Source of the DNA: Helichrysum umbraculigerum
Lineage: Eukaryota > Streptophyta > Magnoliopsida > Asterales > Asteraceae
Assembly (NCBI GenBank): GCA_949592205.1
Contig: CATIUR010000003.1
Span: forward strand, 145,429,259-145,493,258
Direction of reading: 5' to 3'
Length of the DNA: 64,000 bases
Shown: in pieces, positions 23,947 through 36,117 of the stretch
Numbering within the stretch: position 1 is the stretch's first letter
Layout of the letters: every line of letters begins with the position of its first letter
The notes under the pieces: generated by a model
The model's input: the letters and a program-made list of their open reading frames with translations, nothing else
Databases searched by the model: none
Told to the model about the DNA's origin: nothing
Program-made: the position numbers and the translations under genes

Positions 23947-24923
23947 TTAGCATGTACCATTGTCTCTTTCAAGTTCATCTTTTTACCTTTTTAGATTTAT
24001 ACAAGTTTACGTGTGTTTCACTCAATTGACCGTTCTTTAATGATCTAGAATTTATGCCCGTAAGATATAAGTTAGCCAAACTCAAAAAATAATAAGTATA
24101 CATATGTAAGCAATGATAATTTATCAAGAGTAATGGTAAAAAGTTACACTTAAAATAAATTACGAGAATGTTTTAACACTATAGAGTTCATGGCGAATTA
24201 TGATGATTGCATGTTTGGTGGGGGTGATGATCGACATATATAATCGCTTTAGCATCGACATTTTATGTTGTTCATGGGCATTGGCATTTCAACGTTCTAC
24301 GCTAATCATATTCAAGATCCAAGATTAATCAATGTTAGTAAACAGATCACTTCTATACAACATTAAAATGTAAGCTCTTCATTATTCTAGTGGCAAGATC
24401 GAGTACAAAAACTCTTGTTTAATGAGTGGAATAAACACGTTGCTATTTTACCATGATACTTTTTACTTTAATGCTACAATTTTTTCGATGTAACAATGAA
24501 CACCATTAACTTAAATAAAATGTATTAAGATTATGCATTACTATTAAATATAAGGACAATGATAACTATAACTCAGGCTATAATTAAACTTACCTAAAAT
24601 TACATCATCACAAATCTAATTTACAATAATTCAAAGTGAACATATTCCATATTTATGCTCACTTTTCATAATTATGTGTGTAAATATTTAATATTCATAG
24701 AAATAATTAGTTATAATTTTAGAAGGTTCACAAAAATTATGATTAATGCTTAATCATAGCCCTAAGGGTTATAGTTAATATTTCCCTAAATATAATTGGT
24801 GCTATTATATTTATTTAATGAACTTAATTGTTTTATATATTATTATTTTGGAGAATGGGATGACGAACAGGTCTACTTAGGTAAACCTAAAAATGTTAGA
24901 CCGACATATGTCGATTTCAGTTA

Positions 24924-25130
24924 CTCCCTCTGTTCCAAAATAAATGTCCACTTCCAAACAATGACATATTAACTTTACCATTAAACCCTCACTATACTTT
25001 TTCTCAAAACTGATACCCGCGAGTCTGTGCAAACGGAAGGGCAAAAAGTGTCATCTTCAGTAACAAATAATGTAATTTCTTAAACTCCGTGAAAACTGAT
25101 ATATAAACACTTATTATGGGACGGAAGGAG
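24924..25130. mobile_element. Stowaway-type (Tc1/mariner) MITE, 207 bp
   Basis: The ends CTCCCTCTGTTCC and GGGACGGAAGGAG are inverted repeats flanked by TA on both sides, the mariner signature. Confidence 0.83.
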
Positions 25131-26347
25131 TAATAAAATTAGGAGAAATAAACTATATAAACCAATAAATGCAATAAATCTACTTTTATGACTATCTAAG
25201 AGCATACCCAATGCAAGTTTTTTTTTCTTCTTAAAGTTTTTGTTTACTTTTGTACGGTCATTGAGAAAAGGCCGCATCGAATTCAAAGAATCTCGAGTTA
25301 AGGTTGTTCGTTAAAGGAACAACCATCTTTCTAAAGACTATGTATATTTTATATAATGTTTAACTATTTAGAACTTTGTTAAGCATAACCAACCCCTAAG
25401 AGCACACGGTGTGGGCGACGTTTTGTCAAAATTTTGGCTCAAGAATACAGTCCGACGACGTCCACCCACACCGAAACAGCGTTCTGGACAGTGTTTTGGA
25501 GCACCGTCCGAGCTAAAACGTTGTTTTATTCTTCTTTTTCTTATTTACACACACACATTAATTAAAAAAAGGCAAAATAAAATTTGAGAACACTGTAAAC
25601 TCAACATCCTTCACACTCCACTTTTTCAACAACAATATTCTCGTAAAAACACCGTAAAAAAGATGTCACTACATCATGTGTTCTAAGTTATGTTTTAAGA
25701 TCATACCTACTATAATGATAATTGCAATTTCCACCTAAGATTGTCAAATCACCTTGAAAAATTAAATCATCTACGATTAAATAGTGAACATTAGTCGATC
25801 AAAAATTTTATTATCTATTAGTTGTATTTATCAAGGATTCATGAACTTTTGATTGTTAAGATCATACAGAGTGACATTGAAATACAACATTTTTAACAAA
25901 ATTCTCACTACAGAACACTGTATCACAATGTCCTTCTACTCACCTACAATATTCTCAGCGATGTTGTCGTTGATAACAACTCAAGCTAGACGTTGCTTTC
26001 ATCTTTTTTCCATATACACCCGTACCAAAATAAACTTTAAGAACATTGTAAACTCAATATCCTCGATTATTCCACTATTTGAGCATCAATGTTCTCACGA
26101 GATCACTATAAATACAAGGTCACCACTTCTCGTGTTAGTTTATATTTAGCAATTTCTTTTTATCAATGTTTTTTCTCTCTTTTGGATACATTGTAGATTT
26201 GATGTTCCACAAAAGTGTATCAAACTATCAATTAACTTGGTGAAAAAAACTAAAAATTTGGTACTAAAAGTTAAATCACCAAAATGGTAAAAAGGGAACG
26301 AAAAAAATCTGAACCAAATGGAGGTTTGTACTCACTAAATCCATCCA
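25131..26347. other. Intergenic DNA upstream of PPI1
   Basis: No gene is recognised. Two loosely similar stretches around 25580-25680 and 25890-26130 share phrases about AACATTGTAAACTCAA, suggesting an old duplication. Confidence 0.4.
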
Positions 26348-26355
26348 TATATATA
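26348..26355 (+). promoter_or_regulatory. Candidate TATA box of PPI1
   Basis: TATATATA lies about 35-40 bases before a CT-rich stretch (26389-26430) that begins the inferred first leader exon. Confidence 0.5.
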
Positions 26356-26384
26356 CACAAACACAATCGTAAGTCGCCGGACAT

Positions 26385-27499
26385 CCTCTTCTATCTCTCT
26401 CTCTACCCTACTCTCTCTCCCTCTCTACAGAGATCTCGATCACAGGGATGCTTTTGCCCCAAATCATCATTCTTCACTTATAAAATTCAATCTGTATTAC
26501 TCTTTCTTTCAATTTCTGGTAAGCCTTACGTTATTAATCTTATTATTATGTGTTTTCAATTCACCTAATTCTTACTCTTTTAAATTATCCCCAATCTCAT
26601 CGTTATATCTGCATCGATCTTGATTTTTTTGTATAAATTGGATCTGGGTTTTGTCAATTTTGGATTGTTGACATGTAAATTTCAAATCTTGATTTATGTA
26701 TCTGGTTTTGAATTGTGTTTGATTTTAGTATATATGTAATGCATGTGATTGAACTGTTTGTGTGGTGTGATGTGTAGATATACTGATTTGTTTGTTATAA
26801 AGTATGGATCTTGATTAGTGATAATTAGTTTGTTTATCGGTAATTGTTGATACATATTATGAAGATCAAGAAAAGATTTTGGTAATTAGTGTTGTTTGGA
26901 TTGGGTTTGAGAAAAAAATAAAGGAATTTAGATTATTTTTATGGGGTGTTTTGATATGTGATTTGGAAAATTGGAAAGTTATATTCTGATTCAGATAGTT
27001 TGTTAGGTTAGTTTGATGTTTTAAGTTAGGGATACTTAGGCATCTTTACTTGTATTTGAATGATATAAGTTTTGTTTTTCAGCTTCTTGTTACATTTTTG
27101 TTTTGTTTTTTCCAATCTGATTGCTTTTTGACTCTAAATAAACAGAAATCGATAATTTTAATCAGTTCTTGATATTGCAATAATCACTTTAGAGACACAT
27201 CTAAAGCCCCCCTTACATTTCTCTTTATATTATTAGTTTATCAATTTCATATTAAGTTATTCAGATTTCAGAAGGATTCTTATAAGAGGCTCATTTATTC
27301 ATTCAAGATTTTTTTTAGAAAGTTACAATTTTTTTTCTTTATTTGGCTAATTGGCTCTTATAAAGCTTGAATTCATTTATGGAATAAAAAAGGTGTCACC
27401 TTTCTTTAACTTTTGGGTTGATTTCTTTGTAATTTCTGCTTCAGGGTTTTCGAATTTTGAAGGCTATCGAAGTTATTTTACTTTAAAATAAAAAAAGTC
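26385..27499 (+). promoter_or_regulatory. PPI1 5'UTR with leader intron
   Basis: A CT-rich leader exon ends at 26518 (TTTCTG followed by GTAAGCC). A 926-bp T-rich intron runs to 27444 (CTGCTTCAG), and the second leader part covers 27445-27499 before the ATG. Leader introns of this kind often raise expression in plants; that role here is inference. Confidence 0.68.
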
Positions 27500-30400
27500 A
27501 TGGCTATTGATGGTGTTGAGTCTGAGTTGGCCCATGTGCCAGTCGAAAACGGGAAGAAAGAGAGCATTGTTAACGGGCATGTCAGTGAAAATGAATCTGG
27601 TACTCACGTTAGTGAGCCGGTTCATGTAGAAACAGCACCCGAGGCCAGCTTTCCAAAGGATGCAGTTGATGAGTGGCCTGAAGCAAAAAAGTTTCACTCA
27701 GTTTATTTTGCTAAATACCGAACAGTTGAAGACCAGAATGTGAAAGCTAAACTTGAACAGGCTGATAAGGAGCTTAAAAAGCTTAATCAGGCTCGGGATC
27801 CAATCACTGAGAAGCTGAGGGCTAAAAGGGTAATGTTTTATATAGATACCCTTGAGCTGATGCTATAAATGATAGTCTTGATACTTGATTAAACTAATTC
27901 GTTGATTTATTTCAGACTGAACGAGCACAAGTAATAGGTCAATTGAAGGCCCTTGTTGAAGAAAAAAACCATTTTAGAAATATCATGGATGGTAAGAGAA
28001 AAGAAATCGAGCCTCTGCAGCAGGCTTTAGGCAAGTTGCGTGGCCCAAGGGATGCTAATAAAGACAATAGAAGTTTCATATGCTCATCTGAGGCGGAGCT
28101 TAATGATGTTGTAAGCACGATTTTCATAATACATGAAATTCATTTTGGTGGTGATAAAACGCTCAATGTATTCTTTTTCTTGTATAAATGTTTGTTTCTT
28201 ACTTCGTATGTAGATTAAGAGTTTGCAATATCGCATTCAACATGAAAGTAATACCCTACCTGAGGAAAAACAAATTATTAGAGAAATTAAACAACTTGAA
28301 GGAACAAGGGATAAAGTTATCGCAAATGCTGCTATGAGGGCTGAAGTTCAGAAATCTGTTGGTGAAAAAGATGCCATTCAAGACCAGGTCAAAGTAAGAA
28401 TGCCTTTACTAAATCCTGTATGGCTAAATTCCTGATTGTGTAACAGGTTCAGATGAAAATGGGTAATTTGTTAGGATGGGTCAGGTTGATCACAAACATT
28501 CTTTTGGTACATCGTTAAATGTTTTCAAAGAACTGAGCAAATGTTAAATATGATTGAAGAGTTGTATTTTTATTGTAAAAAATATCCAAACTATAATAAA
28601 AAGGCTATACAGGAGGTTGTTTGCACTAGTAACACTTTGGGAAACGTTTCGCCGGTTTCTTTTAACAAATTTTGTGGGTGACATATTTGAGATAAAATAT
28701 AAGCGTAGTTGATCAATGCATGTAAATGGGTTGAAATTTTGCCACCTTTAGGCGCGAGTCTTAAAGTTCATATATTAATCTTTATTATGACTACTGTGTT
28801 CTAGAGCATTGGTGTGGATCTTGATGGGGCCCGCAAAGATCAACAGGCTATCAAGGCGAAAGTTAAAACACTAGAGACTGAAAAAGAGGCTATAAACACT
28901 GTTATTGCTTCTTTAGAAGAGGAATTGCATGTGGTTATCGAGAAAAGGGATAAGGTCTATGAGAAGATTCGCGAGCTGAGGAATAAACGTGAAGAAGGGG
29001 TATGTTTGTACTTTTGATTACATTCATATTATGTGTTTGAAACACTGCTTGTTGATTATCTGTCATGTTACTTGCCTTTCCAGAATACTTGCTTTTACCA
29101 GAACCGTTCGCTCTTGAATGATGCTAGAAGGCTGGCTGCAAATAAGGACGTTAATGCCCTTAAAGAGCTTTCTATGTCTGAGGTTTGTCAATTGCCTCAT
29201 TACAAACTTCTTGGGCCATTTCATTTATATGTTTATTACGTCTTGATCAGTTTCATACCAGCTGCAACAAAACTGATTATCAAATTGTAGTGTTATTTTT
29301 GCATTCAACCCTTCATTTATACTAATATACTAATAGACTTCTGTTCATATTTCACTAAATGTGTCTCCTTTTCCACAAAAATGTTGTTTTGGTAATTCAA
29401 GCATACCTTCTTTTCACAAAATTAGTTAATCAATAACTACATAGAGAATCAATATTTGCCAAACTCTCAAGTATTCGATTCTCTCATTTTATTGGATCAT
29501 GCTGATTATTGAATATCACACAATCACTATAAACACCCCGTAGTTTGTTTTTCAGAACTAATCATGTATGGTTCACTTGATGAATATAGGTCGACAAGTT
29601 CATGTCCGAGTGGAACAGTAGTAAAGCGTTCAGGGAAGATTATGAGAAAAGAATATTGCAGTCACTCGACATGCGCCAGCTAAGCAAGGATGGACGTATG
29701 AGGAATCCTGGAGAGAAGCCCTTGATCGCACAAGAACTCCCAGCCCCTGTTCCTGTCGAGACAGAGGTTGTAGCAAAACCAAAAGCAAAACAACCTAAGG
29801 AAGATCCCGTTCCTGCTGTTGTTTCGCCTCCAGTCGAGAAAGAAAAAGACAATAAAAAGCCGAAAGAGGCAGCAAATGGTACAGTAAAGGGTAAAAAGGA
29901 TAAAATAGTAGTTGTAGAAGAAGAAGAAGTATTTGGGTTGGAGAAAAAACCGGTGAAAGTAGAAGTTGTTGATGAGTCGAAGCTGAAAGAGATAAAGAGG
30001 GAAGAGGAGATTGCAAAAGCTAAACAAGCTTTGGAAAGGAAGAAAAAGCTGGCTGAAAAATCTGCAGCAAAAGCTCAAAAGAAAGCTGAGAAGGAAGCCG
30101 AGAAGAAGCTCAAGGTAATTACTCATTTTAAAAATTATTTTGCAGCTTATTGGGTTTTGGTAGACTTTGACATGATGAGCTTTTTTTTTTGCAGGACAAG
30201 GAAAAGAAAGAGAAGAAGAAAATGCAAGCTTCTATGCCAGCTGGCGAGGTTTCTGAGGAAGCACCGGAGGAGGAGGCTGCAGAGGATCCGGAGGAAGAAA
30301 AGGCTGAAGAAAAGGTGAAAACGACAACAATAAAGAACAAAGAGAAGAAGGAGAATGTGAGAGTGAGAGTCCGAGGCAACAGAGGAAAGGGACCCGAATC

Positions 30401-30518
30401 GATTTCAAAGGTGATACTGAAACGTAAGAAGTCAAACAACTACATGTATTACTATGCTGCTGGTGCTGCTGCAATTGTTGTTGTGCTATTAGCGGTTGGG
30501 TACAACCTGTATGCGTAG
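27500..30518 (+). CDS. PPI1: Proton pump interactor 1 (PPI1)
   Basis: PPI1 binds the regulatory C-terminus of the plasma-membrane H+-ATPase and stimulates it; most of the protein sits at the ER or plasma membrane through a C-terminal anchor. Exons are 27500-27829, 27916-28110, 28214-28393, 28805-28999, 29084-29182, 29590-30114 and 30195-30518, all phase 0, giving 615 residues, close to the family length. The N-terminal half has the conserved block EWPEAKKFHSVYFAKYR (residues about 58-74) followed by a long coiled coil. The middle and C-terminal parts are very rich in Lys and Glu. The last 25 residues form a single membrane span (YYYAAGAAAIVVVLLAVGY) with a tiny luminal tail. A (GT)-AG intron separates each exon, and the intron 28394-28804 carries a MITE-like sequence. 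The ATG at 27500 is the first in the spliced leader. Confidence 0.95.
28441..28751. mobile_element. Degenerate hAT MITE in PPI1 intron
   Basis: The right end GAAATTTTGCCACCTTTAGG matches the AAATTGCCACC family seen in the GLCAT14 and S4 introns, and the interior has the same GGGTCAGGTTGA words. The left end is worn and no target duplication is clear. Confidence 0.4.
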
Positions 30519-31592
30519 ATGAAGTAAGGAGGGTGCAGATGAAGTAAGGAGGGTGCAGTACATCCCTTGGGTTGAACAAACGGATACTGGTGGTTCGAAA
30601 GTGACGTCGTTTTTTTGTTTTTCGTTGGTTCCATTTGCTTTTTTGTACTTGCAGCCTGAGAACTCTTATATATGGTTTAGAAAGAGGTAGTTTGAAACAT
30701 GTACCAGAACAGGAGAATTAGTGTACTTTTTTGACATTTTGGTTTTTTGATAAGAAACAGAATGTTTATTATGTGAAATAGTTTGCAGCATGTTGGTTAA
30801 TAATTTTACCTCGTTTGATTTTTATTGTAGCATAAAGCTACTGTATATCTTGTATGCAAAGTTTCTAACACTTTATATACATTTCGACGCTATTTGACTT
30901 GTAATATTTGGACTTTTGGTTATGGCTATTAGGCTATATTGTTGGTCTGCAATATATGGCTAGATGCCTAGATGTGTATTTTTGTGTGAAAGTAAAATAT
31001 TTTCATTTTGGCATAAACCATTGAACTGGTTGAACAGTATAGGTTGGGCTGGTTAGTCCAACAAAGCCAGTAAAATGGTTAGCTTGGTTTGTTAAGCTAC
31101 TAAAACAAGTTGACAAGTATGGTTAATATGTACATTATTATGGACAAGAATGCTGGTTTCCTCTGATCTATAGATGAGCCTTAGCCTCGAATCCATCTAT
31201 TGTCGTCGAGTTTCTCTTGTGATAGTGCAACAATTAGTCCATTGAATTGAAGTATGTATGGCGAACATCCCCATCTGAATAAGAATGAAACCAAGGTACA
31301 TTGGGTCAAAATATCTAACGTAATCTTCAACTGATGATAATGTAAATCTCTATTGAGAAATAAAAACCTTTTGGTAAAGGGTTTGCCAAAATTGAACTTT
31401 TGCTCAATGACTTGATAACAACAGTGTGTATTATCAACATAAAAATATTTTGCGTGTATGAAATTATGAATCTTGATGAATTTTTCTTTAAAAAGCTTTA
31501 CAATTAGAGTGTAAAGGTTTATGCCTTATAAAAAGTTTTAGAAAAGCTTAAACCACAAATTGTATAGGATAAAGTTGCTTCCATAACATGTC
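30519..31592. other. PPI1 3' flank and spacer
   Basis: A GAAGTAAGGAGGGTGCAG unit is tandemly repeated directly after the stop (30520-30560). The rest is AT-rich and gene-free. Confidence 0.5.
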
Positions 31593-32228
31593 AGAGTAGA
31601 GTTCAAACGAGTATATCAATTTTGAGTGAGAATAGGGGAATCACTCATTTTCATCAAATACCTATTTCCCCCACATTTTGTTCAAATATCTCACAAACGG
31701 TAAGTCGAAAAATCATGAAAATTGCACCATCAAATTCAATGTTTTCTCCTCTTCGATTTGCCGTCCCTCATGACATACTTTCGACAACTTTATATTTTCA
31801 TTTTTTGGTGGGTTTACAAATTAGTAACACATGTGTTAGTAATTGGTTGTACATTTGATTTGTGGTTAGGTTTAGGGTTTAAGATTTAGGGTTGAGGGTT
31901 TAGTAGGGTTTAAGATTTAGTATGATTTAGGGTTGAAGGTTTAGTAGGGTTTAGGGGTTAGGGTTTCCGAGGGAGAAACCCTAAACCCTAACCCCTAAAC
32001 CCCAAACCCTAAACGCAACACTAACACATGTATTACTAATTTGTAAACCTACAAAAAAAAGTTGTAAAAAGTAAGCCTTGAGGGACGGCAAATCGAAGAG
32101 GATAAAACGCTAAATTTTATGGTGCAATCTTTATAATTATTCGACTTGTCATTTGTGATATATTTAATTTTAAAAAAGATTGATTCCTCGTTCTCAGACA
32201 AATTCCTATTCTCATTTTAACCCGCTCT
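31593..32228. mobile_element. Foldback element with telomere-motif centre
   Basis: Two arms of about 270-300 bp are inverted copies: the left arm phrase CGATTTGCCGTCCCTCA pairs with TGAGGGACGGCAAATCG at about 32079-32096, and AACACATGTGTTAGTAAT pairs with its near-complement at about 32023. The flanks AACATGTC (31585-31592) and AACATGTT (32229-32236) look like an 8-bp target duplication with one mismatch. The centre is degenerate (TTTAGGG)n switching to (CCCTAAA)n. The element ends 137 bp before the S4-protein start codon. Confidence 0.75.
31866..32014. repeat. Interstitial telomere-like repeats, head to head
   Basis: Degenerate TTTAGGG units run up to about 31968 and then CCCTAAA units to 32014, so the block itself is a palindrome. 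It is embedded in the foldback element and is not a chromosome end. Confidence 0.85.
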
Positions 32229-32364
32229 AACATGTTATTTATCATCAACATCGTTATATCAAGGTAAATCAAAATTAATAAAAGGATTTTTTACGACAAC
32301 TTTTATTGTATTTTATTTTCTTTCTTTTTCTAGTGTCATTTTTGTTTGAGGGAGGCTATCGAGC

Positions 32365-35003
32365 ATGACCATGGCATCAATAAGCTTCGCCGCCGTAGCA
32401 CAGCCGTTTCTGAAAAGGACAATTCCCATCTCTAGTTTCACTTTCCTCAATCATAAATTTCATCACCGTTTGACTTCTTCAGGTTTTAATCATCATTCCT
32501 TCTCAAAGTTATAATTAATGTTGTGATAATTTGAGGAAAGTTTTATGCTTTCGTCTTACTTTTATGTCAAATCATCATGGGTTTGAATATATTTTAGTAC
32601 CTTTTGCAATGCAAATTATTAGTAATTGTTTACAACCTGACTTGTTTCAATGTCAAAAACATTTCATCATTCAACTTCAAAATTATACATAAATTTTCAA
32701 ACTTTCTGGAAAATATTGGTAGCCACATTGCATTTTAGCACAAGAACTTACAGCGTGATCAAACTTTTGGTGCTATGGTTAAAAAACCATTACAATTTTT
32801 GCATTGTGGAAAAGCCCTAAATGTTGATTTTTTTTGTTTGTTAGCTAAGGGATTGTGTATATGTTCCAGGTATTGGTATATGTCATTTGGCACAAGCTGT
32901 AAAGGGGGACACTGAGGTTTTACTAAAGGGAGTTGGTGATAAGGGCTCCAATGTAGAAGTGAAACATATTATTGAAATGGTAACTATGCGAAAACCATGA
33001 CAAGGGGGTAAAAGGGTAATTTTGCTTTTGAAAACTTGTTAAAAGAAGGAAAAGCTGCAAATGTTTTGACCAAATACTCTAAAATGAATAGTGTTGCAGA
33101 TTTTAAGTAACAGATGAAGTGCCATGTCTTGATTCTAATGTATTGATATCTTGGTTCGTGGTAGGCAAAACGAGCATCATTACGACGTGAAGTTCTGCAT
33201 ACTGATTTTCTCACGCCACCCGTGTTAAAGGAGTCAATGATGATTATAGAAAAGTTAGCCGATGTGAAAACATATGTTCAAGGAGGCTACCCTGAAGCTG
33301 AACGTTGTCGCCTATCAGTTGGACATCCAGAAGCATTGACAACCGATCCCGACACTGTAGCGGCATTAAGGTGGTTCATGAATATTTTGTTGCGTTTTTT
33401 GAGGTTTTCACTAGTTATATTTGGTTGAAAGGCTTAATTTATAGGTTATAAGATTGATTTCATTGCAGTATTTCTGGGAACTTTGGTTTCCAACCTTGTT
33501 CCCATGGTGACTTTCTTGGCTCTATCCTTGGCACCGGGATAGTAAGAGATAAATTGGGGGATATTCTTTTGCAGGTATTACTCAAGTTATAAAAAAAAAT
33601 ATCAAACAGTTTTTGCACATTATTTGTTCTGCTAGCATCCATATCATATATCTTGGATGGTTGTTACTTGTTACACCCCAAGTGCATGTCTTAAAGCAAT
33701 ATTCAGATGCTTGCTAAGTGCTAACTAAATTTTGATTTAGTTACCTCTAATACTAGAGGTGTCAATTTCATTATTTTAATCCATTTACTTCTAAACAGTT
33801 CGATTGGGGTTATGCTTAATTTCTAATGTGTCAAGTGAAAATGAAAATTTGGCTAAAAAGGTAGAAGATCGAATTGTTTGAATGCGTCAAAAGTCTACCC
33901 AACGGTATTATGTGCATACAAATTACAATATACATCGTGTTATTCAATAATAAGATTATTATGGTGACTTCTTTTTTTCTTTGCAATGCTAGTTATCTGA
34001 CATTATTCATACACATTTGGGCGAAAGTGTTGGGTCAACACATCCATACCATAAAATCCTCTCTTTTCGATCCCGTGAGACACCCAATTTGCCACTTCTA
34101 GCTATAGTTCTGTTATTTAAGTTGGCTCGAGATCATACTTTTCTTAAGGGGTTATAACACAATGTGGTTTTACTATATTTTGTTACAAGTCATCGAATTT
34201 GTTGAACAGAATGTAGGTTCTCTTGTTTGGTTGCAGGGTGAAAAGGGAGCTCATGTTCTAGTTGTTCCAGAACTAGTTGACTTTCTCACTTTATCACTTG
34301 AGAAGGTAACAATACCTATATATGGTATTATGGTGCTTCACTTATTCACTTTTAGTTCTTGTATAAGGTGAAATCATCATTCTATCATAACTTTTGTTTA
34401 TGTCAGGTTGGGAATGTATCTGTCACATGTAAGAAAATGCCGTTAATTGCTCTTGAATACGAGCCACCAAGGTCATAAACTGCTACCATATTTATTGTAT
34501 TAACTTCTAATTCGCCTACAGGCCATAATCTTGACATTTCATTGCTCTTTGTAGGACTAAAACTTTCAAGACTGTAGAAGCATCTATGAGGATTGATGCC
34601 ATAGCAAGTGCAGGATTCAAAATCTCACGATCAAAACTAGTTGGTATGATCAGGTAACCTTATGACAAACTTTCATGATATTTTTAAACGAACACAAATT
34701 TATTTATTTTTATTGTGTGTGTGTGTTTTCTTCATTCTGTATCCCCGTTTTTCAGTGATGGAGACGTGCGCGTTAATTGGGTGACAGTGACAAAGAATAA
34801 TACAACTATAAGGAGCGGAGACATGATTTCTGTAAGTGGAAAAGGAAGATTAAAGGTCAGATAACAGAACACGTATTAACATTAACTGTATACCGTGTAA
34901 GAGATGTTTATTTGATTTTGTTGTTTTGCATTTGGGTCAGATAGGAGAAGTGAACGAAACTAAGAAGGGAAAGTTTGCAGTTGAGCTCATACGATTTCTA
35001 TGA
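32365..35003 (+). CDS. Plastid-type RNA-binding S4-domain protein (YlmH-like)
   Basis: It belongs to the plant group of S4-domain proteins related to bacterial/cyanobacterial YlmH, thought to bind ribosomal or other structured RNA in the chloroplast. Exons are 32365-32482, 32870-32979, 33165-33370, 33469-33574, 34237-34305, 34407-34471, 34555-34653, 34756-34855 and 34941-35003; phases fit throughout and give 311 residues. The first about 38 residues are Ser/Thr/Phe/basic-rich with few acids, a likely transit peptide. The middle has FTPPVLKE-like and GNFGFQPCSHGDFLGSILG segments typical of YlmH-like proteins. The S4 domain is C-terminal, beginning RIDAIASAGFKISRSKL and running through MISDGDVRVNW to the end. 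The start chosen is ATG 32365; a second ATG two codons later is equally possible. Neighbour 31593-32228 is a transposon occupying the proximal promoter. Confidence 0.88.
33754..34100. mobile_element. hAT-like MITE in S4-gene intron
   Basis: The ends TAGAGGTGTCAATTT and AATTTGCCACTTCTA are imperfect inverted repeats of the GGTGGCAA family, enclosing phrases such as TTGGGTCAACAC. No clean target duplication is visible. Confidence 0.6.
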
Positions 35004-35631
35004 TGGCAAAGGAAGAATCAACTTAGTTAGCAAAACCATCAACATACTGTTCAATATGAATGATTATAGGGTTCTTTAATTTCTATTATAAACCCTAATC
35101 ATGAATGCACTCAAAGCTAAACTATGCTTAATCGCTAATGTACCGTACATAATACAGATGTTATATATATTTGTTCAAGTGAACAAGCTCTTCAAGTGAA
35201 CTTCCTGGTTTGGTTTTCTTTTACGTTGAATTTGTCATGCAAGTCGGTCGTGCTTGTATTCCGCTAAGGGTGTTGATTCACTTTATGGCTAACATTTTCC
35301 GGACCGATGCTCGGTCTTAAGAAATTTGTATCTTGTCCTCTCAGAAAGTGGTTATCGAGAATTGCAATGCAGAATTCTCAACATCTAGCATTAACACATA
35401 TGAAAACCTCTGAAAAATGTGATACTGAAAGTACAATTGTACGGTATTTGTAGCTATACCACTGAAAAAAGGTATCTTTACTGTAAGGTACTGAACTTTT
35501 TCTTGACAGAAATTTATTTTCAAATTTGTTTAGCAGTTAGCCACCTTGTTGATGGGTGGATTATGATTATCAACATCTTTTTTTTTTTTTTTTCATATAA
35601 ATAACATAATACCAATTTCTTAAATGATTTA
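35004..35631. other. Spacer between S4 gene and ARC5
   Basis: It holds the 3' flank of the S4 gene and a poly-T run near 35577-35593; nothing else is recognised. Confidence 0.5.
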
Positions 35632-35922
35632 GACCGGCTCCCATCGGGATCTTCGGTTGTCGTCGGTTTAAAGTGACGGAGCCGACACCGATGGCACGGC
35701 TCCGTCGGTTCACCTCGTCACTTTTTCGCGTCGGATATCTGACGTAGGTTTAGTTATTTGTTTGTTTTTTCTTTTTCTTTTGTGTTTATGATATTAAAGG
35801 TAAATTGATAAATGCGGGACCCAAATATTAAAGTGACAGGTCCGTCATTTTCAGTCAGTTTTTGAAAAAGCTGACGTGACTCAGTCGGTTTTAGTCAGTT
35901 TTAATCACGGATGAGAGGAGTC
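35632..35922. mobile_element. Harbinger-type MITE upstream of ARC5
   Basis: The ends GACCGGCTCCCATCGGG and, inward from the right, GACTCCTCTCATCCG are flanked by TTA on both sides. It shares the phrases CGCGTCGGATATCTGACG and TAAAGGTAAATTGATAAATGC with the copy at 23662-23946. It ends about 195 bp before the ARC5 start codon. Confidence 0.78.
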
Positions 35923-36117
35923 TTATAATCGTAGACTGTTTCGGCTCCAAACTAAAAACCGGTTTAACCGAAACCGTAAGTTTAACTCTTTTGGGCTATC
36001 AAGCCCAATTAACATTGGGTGTCGTTAGGCCCAATTACTGACCTCTATACGAGTATTTTATATCATCTTCCAAATTCAAACTGAAACCCCCTTTCTCCCT
36101 CCATTCCAACACCTACA

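Noticed and set aside
31866..32014. Telomere or chromosome end
   Set aside because: The TTTAGGG units are degenerate, short, head to head with CCCTAAA and enclosed in a transposon-like palindrome with gene sequence on both sides.
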